Shown here in pieces: positions 41,352-53,615 of a stretch of 64,000 nt of DNA (position 1 is its first letter; every line of letters starts with the position of its first letter). The notes below the pieces were generated by a model. The model was given only the letters and a program-made list of their open reading frames with translations, was not told where the DNA came from and made no database searches. Position numbers and translations under genes: made by a program. This stretch comes from Dipteris shenzhenensis (Eukaryota; Polypodiophyta; Polypodiopsida; Gleicheniales), in assembly GCA_047967505.1 (NCBI GenBank), contig CM106541.1; one strand, written 5' to 3'.

Positions 41352-43417
41352 AAATGCGAAGTTTTTTGAACAATATTTTTGTTCATTCATAAATCAAATT
41401 TCATATTTTTTCATATGAAATTTTTACTCTATTGACAAAACTTTACTTTTTTTCTGGTAAAAAAATCATTATGTTCACGCTTGTCAACATAGTGGATTTC
41501 GAGAATCCAAAACTTCATGAATTTTTCAAAAAGACAATTGCTAGCATACTCATGCTTCCAAATCTAGCCGTTTTGAACTAAAAGCTATATTTTTGCAAAG
41601 GCTAGAGCTCTAAATCAAAGCAATAGACTGAAACACAGTAAATGATAAATTGTACTAATCAAGACCGTTTACAATTTGACCATTTGAGTCATTCGGCTTT
41701 TATCTAAATCTAGAGACATGCTTATACAATTTGACCATTTGAGTCATTGGGCTTTTATCTAAATCTAGAGACATGCTTACTTTGAATAAACCTCTTCTAT
41801 GGTCGTGGACTCCATATATACCTACCCATCTTCATGTCAAAATATATTAAAATTCAACCATTTGATCAATTGTGTATAAAAAAGAAAAGTTGATTTGTTA
41901 GACAATGCACTAAAAGTGTTTCATCAAGTTGTATTAGATCTTAAAGTCACATTATTTTATGAATTATCAATTTGTGGATAGCATGCTATGTACAACAAGT
42001 ATTCTAGAACTGTGTACTTATCCATGAGGGCAATGTTGTTACTTATGTGGAAGTCAATTCATAAAAAATTATTTCAACAAATGGAATTCAGGAAACATAT
42101 CATCTAGAGGTGCTTATACAATGCGATAAAAGAAAGAAAAAGAGGAATTCATCGATGTGTGGGCATGCTTGATTTATAGGATGTAGAAATCCTTCTATGT
42201 GGATTTGAGGTAAAAATATATGAGCACTTGCACGAAAAAAATTGGTATTTTAAAGCAAAAGCTCTAACGACTCTCTTAGTTGAATGAAGGAGTTTCTTCT
42301 TCTTTGCAATTTGTTGTCTTTTTCAAATTAAAGAAGAGAACACTTTTTTTAATTGATAATACTAGACATTTTTGGGTTTTGGAGTAAAATTTAAGTAATA
42401 TTTTATGCATTCTTTTTTCATAAAAGTACTAGTTTTTTAAAATGTTTGACATGAAGTGTATATTTTGTCCCTCTAATTTTGACGAAATGCACATTTTTTG
42501 GGATTTTTTCCAAAAATGGAGTTGAGTTGCCATTTGCATGATTTTGTTGTCATTTTTTATGACTTGGTGTTGGAGACTAAGTCTACTCCAAAGCACTACA
42601 CACTATAGAAGAAGTAGAGACTCCACCTAGAGCACCACAGCCTCCATGGAAGCATCAGAAGAGTTGCCACAACCTCCGCTTGCATTTAAGGAAGAGGAGA
42701 CTAAGTTTACTCTAAAATCCCTACACACTCCATAAGAAGTAGAGACTCAATGTACACCTAGAACACCACAATCTCCACTAGAAGCAATCATTACAAGTGC
42801 TATGTTGCATGTGAATCATGCATCCTAAAGACTATATAATATAGCAATTTATTCAAAAATAGGAAAATTTTGTTCTATACATACATGGAACCAAGTAATC
42901 ATTCAAAAATAAACTATAAGCGCTTCTCCTCAACCCAAGGACACACCTAAATGAGAATATTAGGCATGGATTAATGGGACTCCAATGTTGTGCTAAAGTG
43001 ATGCATACCCATTTAAGGGCACGCTCCATATCTTTTTTAATATTTTTTGAAAACCAAAACGGATTGAAAATTTGGAATCCAAACTAGTGGGACTACTATG
43101 GTGGTTTTAAAACATTGATAGTTGCTACTATTCGTATATAGATTCACCCTAAAATGGAAGAATTTGAAAAAGTGCAATTTGTGCATGTGCAAAGATCATT
43201 TAATAAATCCAACACTATTTACAATTTTGAATTGTTTCTTTTTCCATGCACTTGCTTGCTATATGGCTCATAAGTATGCCAAAGGTCCTTGCATTTCATA
43301 ATACACTGCATCAAACCTGATAGCGTGCCCTTTGGCCTATTTGTGTTTTGAAGCTTTTTAGGCCACATTGCACTTATTTGGGATGTCCAATTCTACTTAC
43401 GTGAATCTAGACATAGG

Positions 43418-44123
43418 TTGCGAGATAGGAAAGCTAAAAAGCTAGGTCTAGGTACAAGGAATAGATTGTGGCTCGAGGAAAGCACTGGCACAGGTATTGA
43501 AATAGCAATGGAAGACACTTTTATAACATCTGTGAAGGGAGAAACAATGAGAAGAAAGAAGAATCCTTACAGAGAAATAGCAGGAAGTGGTTGTAGATGC
43601 ATGCATTCGATATTTGCCATCGGAGTGATGTGGTGTCATGATTGGTGGGAGCATTCAAGGTAGCAACATCATGCAATTCAGGTGATTACAACCCTACCAA
43701 CACCTCGAGAGATGCACGCCCAAGAGGTGATGCTCTCTAACCTAAGAAATGGCCTTCAGAAAGTGAAAGGGGTGCATAGCCTAGATCAACTAGCTGCAAA
43801 GAGGGCAACATTAGCTATGTTGATCTCCATTGAAACAAAGGAGAAATGGCTTGGGCGCACATTGTCGAAGATGTTTTCAATCAAAAGGACCAACGTGGCT
43901 CCAAAGGTTGAATGTATCTATAGAAGCAATGCACAATCATCCTGATTCGAGAAGTCTGTGGGCTTCAATAGAACACAAGAAAACAAGAGACAGCCTAAGT
44001 GTAGAATTCATTGCTATAGTGAACATTTTTTGGCATGAAAATATAAGAGTTTCTCCATATAGAAAGGACATCTGTAAAAGCGTACATTGTAGCTTAGAAA
44101 GCATATCATACAATGCAGATTAG
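43418..44123 (+). pseudogene. unrecognised coding fragment, unit 1
   Basis: Two ORFs (43418-43663 and 43682-43945) and an overlapping frame to 44123 give KKLGLGTRNRLWLEEST, VKGETMRRKKNPYREIAGSG and LSNLRNGLQKVKGVHSLDQL. A second copy at 55871-56489 keeps the same frames with few changes. That suggests a once-coding sequence, though the high identity of the repeat as a whole weakens the argument. I do not recognise the protein. It is basic and short. It lies directly left of the inverted array of the transposon in unit 1. Confidence 0.35.
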
Positions 44124-44127
44124 TGGT

Positions 44128-45000
44128 GCCTAAACCAGCCCGATGGTTATTTGTGATTGAGCTTTGGGATATTTTACTTGTTTCATTTCTTAAACTAGGC
44201 TTGGACTAAATATGGTTGGAGCATCATGAAACCGTAGGCTAGTTCAACTCAATTTCTAGATATGTGATTGTCCTGAACTTGCATCGTTGAACAAACATCA
44301 GTTGTCCAACCCGGTAGCATGGTTCAACAAAAATGAACAATGATATATTTCGCAATAGAATAGCAATATATTGTTATTTTGCTAAACCAGCTTGGTGGTT
44401 GGAACATCATGCAATTGTGCATGCTTCAGCTCAATCACCAGATATGTGATTATCCTAAACCAGTGTGGTTGAAGAGACATTAGTTGTTAACTAGCCTAGT
44501 GGTTGAAATTATTGTGTTTCTTAGTACTTAAATTTAATTTCCTGCTGTTTGGGTCATATGCCACTATTTCTAGACCAGGATGGCTTAGACTTAATGTGAT
44601 TGTCCTAAACAGCCCAGTGTTATGGTTCAAGACAAATATCATTACTGATTGAAATTGTGTTTGAAATTGTGAAATTCAAAAATGAAAAGCAATATATTGT
44701 TATTTTCTAATTGTGAAATTCAGAATTGAAAAGAAATATACTTGTTATTGTCTCATATGTGAAGTTGAGACCATCAGGCTAAACCAGCCCAGTGGTTAAA
44801 ATTGGAACAGTGTCATAAACCATCTCGATGGTTGAAATTGTGACTATACTAAATGTATCTTAAACCAGTCCCATGGTTGACTATCCTAAACATCTCCTAA
44901 ACCAGCCTGGTGGTTGAAATTGTTACTGTCCTAAACCATCCCAATAGTTGAAATTGTGACTATCCTAAACTAGCGCAGTGGTTGAAATTTGTTTTGCTTT
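44128..45000 (+). repeat. tandem array AAACCAGC-x-(G/A)TGGTTGAAAT, left side of transposon
   Basis: Units of 30-60 bp with CTAAACCAGCCCGATGGTT, CCTGGTGGTTGAAATTGT and GTGACTATCCTAAAC-type phrases, densest from 44760 to 44995. The first part is also present in unit 2 (56573-56760), where the array is cut off. The reverse complement of the core recurs at 46840-47240. Confidence 0.75.
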
Positions 45001-45122
45001 ATTATATACGTTAATCAGGCTATGTTTTGTCTTGTTTTAGTAGGGCAAAAAGGGGCTCACTGTACTATTGTTTTATTTAAAAGAGGGCTCACTGTTCTAT
45101 TGTGTTCCCACGTAATGGGTCA

Positions 45123-46800
45123 ATAGACGGAGTTGTATCTCAAGTTTATGGATCAGAATCCAGACATTTCAATTAGGCAGAGGTGCTTTGAGTATTGTAA
45201 GCCCTAGTACATCAAGAAACTCAAAGACAAGAATGTTTGTTGTTGCAAAATACACATAGACTTTGACTTGGCCTAGCAAGGTATGAATGACAAGATTTGG
45301 TCATGTTGGAGCATTGCTCCATGGGGATCGATGCTCATGCCTTACCGATAAATGCATAGTCTATAGGCCACCTAGATTCTCATCATATGTGGCAAGGGAG
45401 AGCAGGTTTGTAGCCTAAGGTCTCTTTGGGAGCCAGTGGTGTGTCCAAAGGGAGACCATGAGTGGCACCACAATGAATGCATTCATGGCACATGCAAACA
45501 TTACAGTCTGAAGATGAAGAAGAAGACATTTCATGTCTATCCAAATGAAATGAGGGAAGACAACCATGTTGCTCTAAAATGGAGGAGATTTGAAAATGTC
45601 AATGTTGAAGGATCCAATAAAAAGAGATGGCTACTATCACATAAGAGCACTCAGCCAAGGGAGCTTATAGGGCACGTGGTTCAATCCATCCCAAAATATG
45701 TGCTTTACAATTTCATGGCGGACAGCTAGCAGGATAAGCAGTTCAAGACGTGCCTTGCCAAATTTCCCCATGATACTATTGTCTCGGTCATAGATTTTGC
45801 TGAAAATTATTCATTTCAAGAACAAGATGAGATACAAAGTGCTCCTTGGTACAACAAGCAGATAACAATTCTTGTGCATATCACATACATTCATTTACTT
45901 GATTCTTCTATGCTTGATGCTAATCTGGTTTCCTGACTCACATGAGTCCAGGTCAGTGCAACACATATACCATTTCTACATTTTAGATGATAGGGAACAT
46001 GCCACCTTATTTGTGCAACATGCTTTTCTACTGCATTGGGAATGGCTGGAAAATGAAAATCCCTGGGTAGAAAATATAAAAAACATTGGATGTGGTCAGA
46101 TGGTGCTGCCTCTGAATTTAAATTAGCCCGTGGATTCTACTTTGTCTCAAGGCTAAAATCCTTGATCAGTCTAGACATGATGTGGAATTTCTTTGGGTCT
46201 AGCCATGGCAAGGGTGAACATGATGGATGTGGTGCTATTATTAATTAAGATCTATTTAATCTATTTAAACACCACAATTAACATGCCCTGAAGAAAAACT
46301 CAATGATGTTGTAACATGGCTTACAGCCAACCTCTCCACAAGTGCACATCCTATATGCAGTAAACAAAGCCTTAAGAATAGTGTAGTACGTAGAGTGTTC
46401 CATTAAGTGAAAGTGGATGAAGTGCAAAGGATACTTTCTGTTGCAGTGCACAAAATCTAAGCAAAGGTTGAGGAAGCATTTAAGGATAATTGGGGAACAA
46501 CCTATGAGAAGTGGGATGTATTAGTAGTCGGAGCTTTTTGGTACAAAAAAACATCCAAGAGAGGTCGCAATTTCAAACTACTACATAAGAGTCTACAAAC
46601 ATTTGTGTACTCTCATCTAGTAAGAGCTATTAAATTCCAAATGCAACCTTTTCCATAATGAAAGAAGGGCAAGAGTGTCTTAAAATTGGATTTAGACATG
46701 CATGAGCACATCTTGGGGTGCCTTGGAGCAGTAGACGAGGATGACTGAGATAGTACTAAGAAAATGCAGTCTCATTGTAAGGAAACAATATTCCAGGTAT
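45123..46800 (+). pseudogene. DDE-type transposase remnant (SDGxxSxFK family)
   Basis: Several frames together give FMDQNPDISIRQRCFEYCKP, CCCKIHIDFDLA, CNECIHGTCKHYSLK-like cysteines (HHNECIHGTCKHYSL), DFAENYSFQEQDEIQSAPWY, VHITYIHLLDSS, WSDGAASEFKLARGFYF and WNFFGSSHGKGEHDGCGAII. These match a protein widespread in plant and animal repeats in which DFAENY, SDG-x-x-x-x-FK and SHGKG-x-x-DG recur, probably an RNase H-like transposase. Stops are frequent. It is flanked by inverted tandem arrays, which fits one transposon of about 3 kb. The superfamily name is not clear to me. Confidence 0.65.
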
Positions 46801-46839
46801 CTTAAAAAATGAAAAATGTATTTGAGACTATGCTTCTTT

Positions 46840-47290
46840 TAGTAAATCCTAAACTAACCATCGCATTTGTTTTTGTAAATCCCAAATGATAAATCCCATG
46901 CTTGTTTTTGGTATATCCCAAACAACCACCATGCTAGTATTATTAAATCCCATAGTTACTTGTTTTTATTATATCCCAAACAACCACCACGTTGGTTTTA
47001 TTAAATCACATAGTTATTTGTTTTTAGTGTATCCCAAACATTCACCGTGCTGGTTTTATTAAACTATTTTTTGTAAATCCCAAACGATAAATCCCATGCT
47101 TGTTTTTAGTATATCCCAAACAACCACCATGTTGGTTTTATTAAATCCCATAACAACCACAAATCCATTCATCTAGTAATAATAGAAGCAAACCACCATG
47201 CTGGTGGTTGTTAATATCCTAGTCCAACCAACCATCGCATTGGCGACCACTTATCCTGCACTACTACCATGCTATCCTAAAATTTGTTGC
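46840..47290 (-). repeat. tandem array, right side of the transposon, inverted to the left array
   Basis: Units of ~65 bp: CCCAAACAACCACCATGCTG, GGTTTTATTAAATCCCATA and GTTACTTGTTTTTA(G/T)TATA. In reverse complement they read AAACCAGCATGGTGGTTG, the same core as the 44128-45000 array. Confidence 0.75.
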
Positions 47291-49130
47291 ACAGTGCTAT
47301 ACTAAAACAATCCCCTTTGAGACTAGTTATCTTTAACTATCAAATTTTGACCATCAGTCTACTTAAAACATTTAAGTACTAACAAGGAAGCAGGTCGACA
47401 CAAAATCAAGTATTATGAACACCACAGATCATGGATGATGGCAATCCGACAAAGTCCACAAGTCCAAGAAATGCCTACAAGATTTTTACTTTTTTAAAAA
47501 TACAACATTTTGATGCTCAAGGAAATTCCAAACTCCCAACTATCTTATCAACCTCTCTATAGCAAGCATCTCTCAACTCTTTAGGCCAGTCTGATGAACT
47601 ATCATCGTAGACCTCATTACACACTCAGACCAACAACTGCTTGCTTGCCTCTGTCGACTTGTACATTCATAGTAACTCCTCCTTTTGCTCGGGGTCCTCT
47701 TCATCTTGATATTTTCTCTCTATACAACTTCATGCCTCCACCATCTCCTACAAAAAGAAACCTACATCATGAGCTTGACAAGTACCTTAAAGGAGTAGGA
47801 AAAACAATAGCCAAGGAAATTAATATTCATCATCTTTGCCGACTCCAAGTCATACACCCACCACCGAAGCATGTCCTCCTTGTAGCTATTTCCTCCCTCT
47901 TCTCCAGGTCTTTTTTTGTGAGCAGGTCATCCAACCTCATTCTCAGATAGAAGAAAAGCTTTTTAAAGTCTTTTGGGTATGCCATAGATTTGCAGTAGGT
48001 GGATCGGTGTATAGAGTTTTGGGGCTAGATTTCATAATGGTCTCTTAGTTGTGTTTGCACTACACTTAAATATGGAGAGAGTTCATTGAGCTTGACCTTC
48101 TCATTCTTCTTTCATACGACCGACTAATCAAGATCTTTTAGTCTCACATTAGTTGTCTACTCGAAATCCTTTGTCTCACATTAATTGTCTAATCGAAAAA
48201 TCTCACTGTCACATTAGTTGTCTAATCAAAATTTTCATCTCACATTAGTTTTCTAATAGAAATATTTTGTCTCACATTATGGTCCTTGGAATGTTAAAGG
48301 ACACTATCTAGTCACATAGTTGAGAAAACATTGACCAAGTAAATCTAGAGAAGATGAATAATTCAAGAGATTACACAAAGATTACATAGATTGTCTCAAA
48401 GACTCCTTTCCTTTAGGGGCTAGTTCCACATTCCTTTGAGTAGGTCACCTTTTTGAGCTCCTTGATTGTAGGCTCGACCTTCCTTGCTCCTTTCCTAAAG
48501 GGGACTAGTTCCTTCCTTCAGGGGCTTGGCCCCTCCCTTCATGTCACTTCCTCTTTCCTTGATTTGTGCTTCCTGGTTGCAGGATTGGCCCTTCTTGCTC
48601 CTTTCCTGTAGGGGGTTGTTTCCTCCCTTCAAGATCCTTTTCCTCATAGTTAAGCTCGAGCTTTGCCTTCTTCAATTTGAGCTTCTTGTCTTTTGAATTT
48701 TTTGCCCAAATGGAAATTGACTTGTAGCATCTACTTTTTCATTGTAGATAGCTATAGTAATAGGCATGCACTCTTGATCTGTCCATGACCAGGGCAATGG
48801 CAAATGGCATTCTCTACATAGCAATCTTGCATGCACAAACACCCAAAAACAAAAAACATGCACAGGGGTGGTAGCACATAGGACATCGGATCATGCAGTC
48901 ATCTATGATGGGGGTATGGTAGACCATGCATTTCGAATCCTATTGCATAGCAGGGTAGGCATCCAATTTAACTATTGCAGCCCCATCAATACCATAGTCT
49001 TGCTCTATACATGATGAAGTTTCTTCTTGATTCCTTCTTTTGTCATCCAAAGGCTGTGGATGTTCTCCTTCATCTCCTCCACTCTTTGCTCACTCTGTGT
49101 AACAGGTTCATATGAATAAAAAAACAGTTA
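47291..49130. other. unit 1-specific region without a supportable gene
   Basis: A direct repeat of TCTCACATTAGTTGTCTAAT occurs four to five times between 48140 and 48280. Blocks of CTCCTTTCCT...GGGGCTAGTTCC repeat at 48395-48620. The 118-codon ORF at 47594 has no recognisable motif and biased composition. The GTAT microsatellite at 49553-49576 lies just beyond, in shared sequence. Confidence 0.35.
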
Positions 49131-49149
49131 AGGTAACGGAATAGTGGTG

Positions 49150-49420
49150 GCTTAAGTTGGTAGCCCGACTAACACTTATTTCATTAATTTTGGACTTATC
49201 AATGTATAAATTAATTTTTATAGATACTTTTGGACTAGATTTTGGATAAAATTTAAGAAAAAACCCACTCTCCAAAACAAATATGAAAACATAAAAACAA
49301 GCAATTTTAAAGAGTTTTTTGAAGGAAATTAAATCAAAATTATAAAATTTAACGTGATACAAAATAAGACATTAAAGACACTTGTAAACTCTCACTGATA
49401 GTTACATCAAAAGACTTAAT
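49150..49420. repeat. left arm of a long inverted repeat, unit 1
   Basis: TTAATTTTGGACTTATCAAT, ACTTTTGGACTAGATTTTGG, GATAAAATTTAAGAAAAAAC and AACATAAAAACAAGCA face their reverse complements at 52880-53210 (AAAATGCTTGTTTTTATG, AATTTTATCTAAAAACTAGT, ACATTGACAAGTCCAAAATT). The arms are about 300 bp and diverged. Confidence 0.65.
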
Positions 49421-49552
49421 TTTTTCTTAATTACTTACTTAACTCATTATAATTTAAATTAATAAATTTCATTTAAATGCATGAATAAATAAATTAATGT
49501 ATGTATGTACATATGGCCCATGCATGACATTAATTTACTATAAGAGTCCTCT

Positions 49553-49576
49553 AATGTATGTATGTATGTATGTATG
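49553..49576. repeat. (GTAT)n microsatellite
   Basis: Six GTAT steps, preceded by AATGTATG at 49496 in a similar context. The homologous site in unit 2 is at 57581-57601. Confidence 0.8.
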
Positions 49577-51345
49577 GCCCATGTATGACATTAATATACC
49601 ATAAGAGTCCTCTAAAATCTTCAAGATATCATAATGGTATCAATAAACACCTTTTGAGAGTTTTAAAAACTCTAAAATCTCATAAATATCGCATCACACA
49701 TGATGTTGCACATCCATGCATGGAATGTACATGTCCCTGGTTCATTGATGGAAGGCCATTGATACACATGGTGGGACCGGTGCAATGCACTTTTCCACAT
49801 GGCATAGCCCAGAAGGCTTTTATTTGATCCCCTTAGTTCCCATGGTCATTGCCCCCCATATCTGCATATCACCACCTTAGATGACATGCTCACCTCGAGC
49901 CTCTTTATGTCTGTGATGTATGGGTTCCCCCTACATGTCGACGAAGGCCTCAGGATTTTCACAGCAGAGTGCTCTCGACTAGTTGGGGACCCATAATCTG
50001 AGCCTTGGCAATGTGCATGGTCTTCGGCCTCTCCATCATCTCCTCCATTGGCTCCCTAAAAAATTTTAATGCAACAAGATAGGCTAGCGGCATCAACTTC
50101 AAAACAAAATTTAACCATAAATCTCTCCAAAAACTCCTCACGACACTTTATTAATATGAGAAATCCATTTATAATATTTTTACTCCATAATATAATGAAA
50201 TTTTATTAACTACTGTTAAAATATAATTTTGCTAAAAATATGTATTGTTAATCTATAAATTAATATAAATATTATATAAATATATATAAATAATATTATA
50301 TGTTAATAACATTTAAAATTTTATACTTTACATACTAATAACCTTAAAAATTCAAAAATATCATTAGTTAAGAAAATTCATTAATCAAAAAAATATAATA
50401 ATGAAAATATTTTTGAAAGGAAGGTATTCTAGCATATGTGCTTTATATAATACTTATTCTTCAAAAAATGAAGAATTAGTGAATGTATTTGTAAGGTAGT
50501 TGTTAATATGAAAAATCTCTACAATATTCTTTCTGCTATTAACTAGATATTAAATTTTAGTTTTAAAAAAAATATACATTATTAGCTTAAAAACTAATAT
50601 AAATATAATGTAATTATTGTATAAATTATTAATATTATACATTAATAACATTAAAAATTATGTATATTATATTAATATTTATACACCTGCTTTTAGCATG
50701 TATGCTTTTTCTCCATATGTATAATACTTGTTAGTCAAAGAATCAAGAATTAGAGAATATATTTGTAAGGTAGGTCTTTAAAACCATAGAATCTGAAAGA
50801 GGTTTAGCATACTTGCTTATCTTTGCTACAATATGTAATACTTTGCAAAAGCCTTAAACAAAGTTTAAGGCTACAAAACTACAATATCATTGAATCCATT
50901 GGGATATCATTTTTCTACTTTAGCAACCACCAGATATCCATGGTATGAATCCATGATATGGAATACATATTTCTTCTGAATATTTCTTATCACATACTTC
51001 TTCATTTTTTCTACTACACCATGCAACATGAATGTAAGAAAATATGAATTGGTGTCCTTTTAGCCTATGTGCTTGTCCCTAATCAGTAGGATAATTTGAC
51101 TAGGTAGACTTATAATTACTTAAAGTAAAGCCTTTGTAAAGGATCGTACCTAGTATTGGATATAAACAAAACACTTTGGAAAGCATATAATATATAGTCT
51201 ATATATATCTCAACTAAATACTTTGGAATGCATATTTTATATAGTCTATATACCTTAAATCTTACACCCTAAAATCTTATATTCTAAAGTTTCCTAAATC
51301 TTAGGTTGTACAATCTAAGCTCTTAAACTTATATAATAATTCTAA

Positions 51346-51600
51346 TCCCTAAACCCTAAACCTTAAACCCTAACCCCTATAGCTTAAATTCTAAAACCTA
51401 ATTTCCAGATCCTAAACCCTAGATTCTAGACCCTAAGCTCATGATCTTATATACTAAACCCTAAATCCTAAAACCTAAACCCTAGATCCTAAACCCTAAA
51501 ATAATAATCATAAACCCTAAACCCTAAATGCTAAATCATAAATCCTTTACCCTAAACACTAGATCCTAAACCCTAAACCCTAAATCCTAAACCCTCAACC
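51346..51600. repeat. degenerate CCCTAAA (telomere-type C-strand) array, unit 1
   Basis: Phrases AACCCTAAACCTTAAACCCT, ATCCTAAACCCTAGA and ACCCTAAACCCTAAATCC, many one-base variants of CCCTAAA, the plant telomere repeat. It is interstitial, not a chromosome end: ~12.4 kb of further sequence follows. Confidence 0.9.
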
Positions 51601-51776
51601 TATTGCTTGAGCAACAAGTTGGGGGGTATATCCAACCTATTGCACAAATCAAGAAAATTCCTTGATTTTTGCAAAATGTTGGGTGCACCCTTAACCTGTT
51701 GCATGTGCAACACGTTGGGGGATATATAAAACATATTTCACAAATAAAAAAAATTCATTAAATTTTGGTTGTATTT

Positions 51777-52015
51777 TAGGGTTAGGGTTTAGGGTTTAAG
51801 GTTTAGTATTTAGGGTTAAGGATTTAGGATTTGAGATTTAGGGTTTAAGATTTAGAGTTTAAGGTTTAGGATTTAGGGTTTAGGGTTTAGGATTTAGTGT
51901 TTAGGAGTTTAGGATGTAGGGTTTAGGGATTAAAAGTATAAAGTTTAGGATTTACGGTGGTTAAGATGTTTTGGTATTAATTATTTAAAGTTTAGGATCT
52001 AGGGTCTAGGTTTAA
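51777..52015. repeat. degenerate TTTAGGG (telomere-type G-strand) array, unit 1
   Basis: GGGTTAGGGTTTAGGGTTTA and many ATTTAGG(G/A)TT variants. It faces the CCCTAAA array 177 bp away, so the two can pair. The spacer holds GCAACAAGTTGGGGGG, CAACCTGTTGCATGTGCAAC and repeats of them. Confidence 0.9.
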
Positions 52016-52078
52016 TGCCTTCTCTACTACTTTTGAAATAAAACACCTCTCTTTACATACAAATATTTAGGGTTTCAC

Positions 52079-52694
52079 TACCTCGATCGAGGTATTTCAC
52101 ATGCCACATACATATCGATCCATCATACCTTGATCGAGGTATTTGACATGCCACATACACATCGCTCCATCATACCTTGATACCTCGATCGAGGTATTTG
52201 ACATGCCACATACACATCGGTCCAGCTACCTTGATCGAGGTATGGACCTGCCACGATACCTCGATCGAGGTATGTCAGCTACCAACCGGATGCCACATAC
52301 CTCGATCATGGTATCGGACATGCGGCCAAGTCATCGGTCCAGCATACCACGATCGAGGTTTTTGGACTTGTCAGAGTACCTCGATCGAGATATGTCATAT
52401 GCCATGTCAAATGGCACATACCTCGATTGTGGTATTTGACACAATCGAATTCATCTATCCACGATACCTCGATCAAGGTATGTGGACCTACCAGAATACC
52501 TCGATCGAGGTATAGCTGGCTTGCCACGATACCTCGATCGAGGTATAGGTGGCTTGCCACGAGACCTCAATCGAGGTATAGGCTTGATTCGGTGAAAGAA
52601 ACTCTAGGATCTTGATCGAGGTATTGGCTTGGCTCAGTTGTCCTCGTGTGTGAGTTTCATTGAAGATAATACCTCGATCGAGGTATTTCACCCC
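52079..52694. repeat. array of TACCTCGATCGAGGTA palindromes, unit 1 (about 15)
   Basis: The 16-mer is exact at 52079, ~52188, ~52258 and three or more later places, the last near 52670. Others differ by one to three bases (TACCTTGATCGAGGTA, TACCTCGATCATGGTA, TACCTCGATTGTGGTA). Spacing is 20-75 bp, with flanks TTTGACATGCCACATACACA and GGCTTGCCACGA. The reading frames in this array are repeat translations. Confidence 0.92.
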
Positions 52695-52879
52695 GAAGTA
52701 AAGCCTTTGTATTTTCACTCGAGCGGGTGTCACACTCACTCGAAAGTGGTCCAGAAGTGGACACCCTTAGCTTGCTACCTCCCTTATAAATATTAAGAGA
52801 GTTTATAATTGTTGAATCTTATCTTTTTGTGTAACTTATCTCAGGCTTATTGTAACTTTTGGTGTTTGTCAACACCTTT

Positions 52880-53210
52880 ATAAATATTGTGAGAGTTTCC
52901 TTAATACTGTAACTTTTGAAGGTGTCTATTAACACCATTATAAATATTTAGAGAGTTTACAACTGCTAAATCTTACTTTTTCGTGTAACTTATCTAGGCT
53001 ACATTAAATTTTGTACTTTTAGTTTCATCTCCTTTAAAAATAAAAAAAAAATGCTTGTTTTTATGTTTTTATATGTTCTTTGAAAATTTGGTTTTTCTTA
53101 AATTTTATCTAAAAACTAGTCCAAAAGTATATGTAAAAATGAATTTGTACATTGACAAGTCCAAAATTTATGAAATAAGTGTTGCTTGTTCTTCTACAGA
53201 AACTTCATCC
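52880..53210. repeat. right arm of the long inverted repeat (unit 1/2 junction)
   Basis: Pairs with 49150-49420 across a 3.5 kb interior that holds the telomere-like and palindrome arrays. The equivalent pair in the next copy is 57190-57430 with 61430-61640. Confidence 0.6.
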
Positions 53211-53615
53211 CAATCATTGAAGTTCATCCTTATCATTGAATTAGAGAATATATGTGGTGTTAAGACTAGGTATATGTCATCCACCATAGACAAAGAAGAG
53301 GCTTGTTGAAAGAAAATATTTTGATAGATGTAGAAAGAAAATTAAATATCTGAACGGTCAAATTTTAGACAATTGTGAGTAGTACAATTTAGTGGTTTAC
53401 TTTATTTTGATCTAAATATGAATTATGAAGATGAAACCTGTTGTCCTTTTTAAAAATGATGTAAATCTAGATTCTGGAGTCCACTTTGTTGTGATAAAGT
53501 TGAATGGATAAAAATTTCCGTTAATGAGATAAAATTTTCAAACCAAAAAGGGAAATTTTCTAACGTAAGTGAATGCAAATGTCATTCTAGTATAAGGAAA
53601 AACATTTCATCATGT

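Larger units (their letters stand above)
40745..52850 (+). repeat. tandem repeat unit 1 (12.1 kb, carries a transposon remnant)
   Basis: Starts at TGTAACTTTTGGTGTTTGTC, which recurs at 52851 and 61008. It aligns with unit 2 through 44310, then carries ~4.8 kb (44312-49130) where unit 2 has ~0.4 kb. It rejoins at AATAGTGGTGGCTTAAGTTG and runs to the end of the palindrome array. It lacks ~360 bp present in unit 2 at 53035-53400. Coding potential is confined to fragments listed separately. 41400-43400 and 50150-51340 are AT-rich, with nothing I can name. Confidence 0.9.

Noticed and set aside
47594-48048. 118-codon ORF
   Set aside because: No motif, stop-rich surroundings and no counterpart in the sister repeat unit.
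49108-49362. 84-codon ORF MYHVKFYNFDLIS, also seen at 57190-57387 and, reversed, at 53055/61504
   Set aside because: It is the translation of the inverted-repeat arm. The presence of ORFs on both arms follows from their complementarity.
51346-52015. Ancient telomere-telomere fusion
   Set aside because: A fusion gives TTTAGGG followed by CCCTAAA. The order here is the reverse, and the arrays are part of a repeated unit.
52143-52739. Overlapping ORFs of ~60-112 codons on both strands in the palindrome array, and the matching ones at 60300-60896
   Set aside because: They repeat CHIHIAPSYLDTS/TSIEV-type peptides that follow the palindrome repeat in every frame. Not genes.
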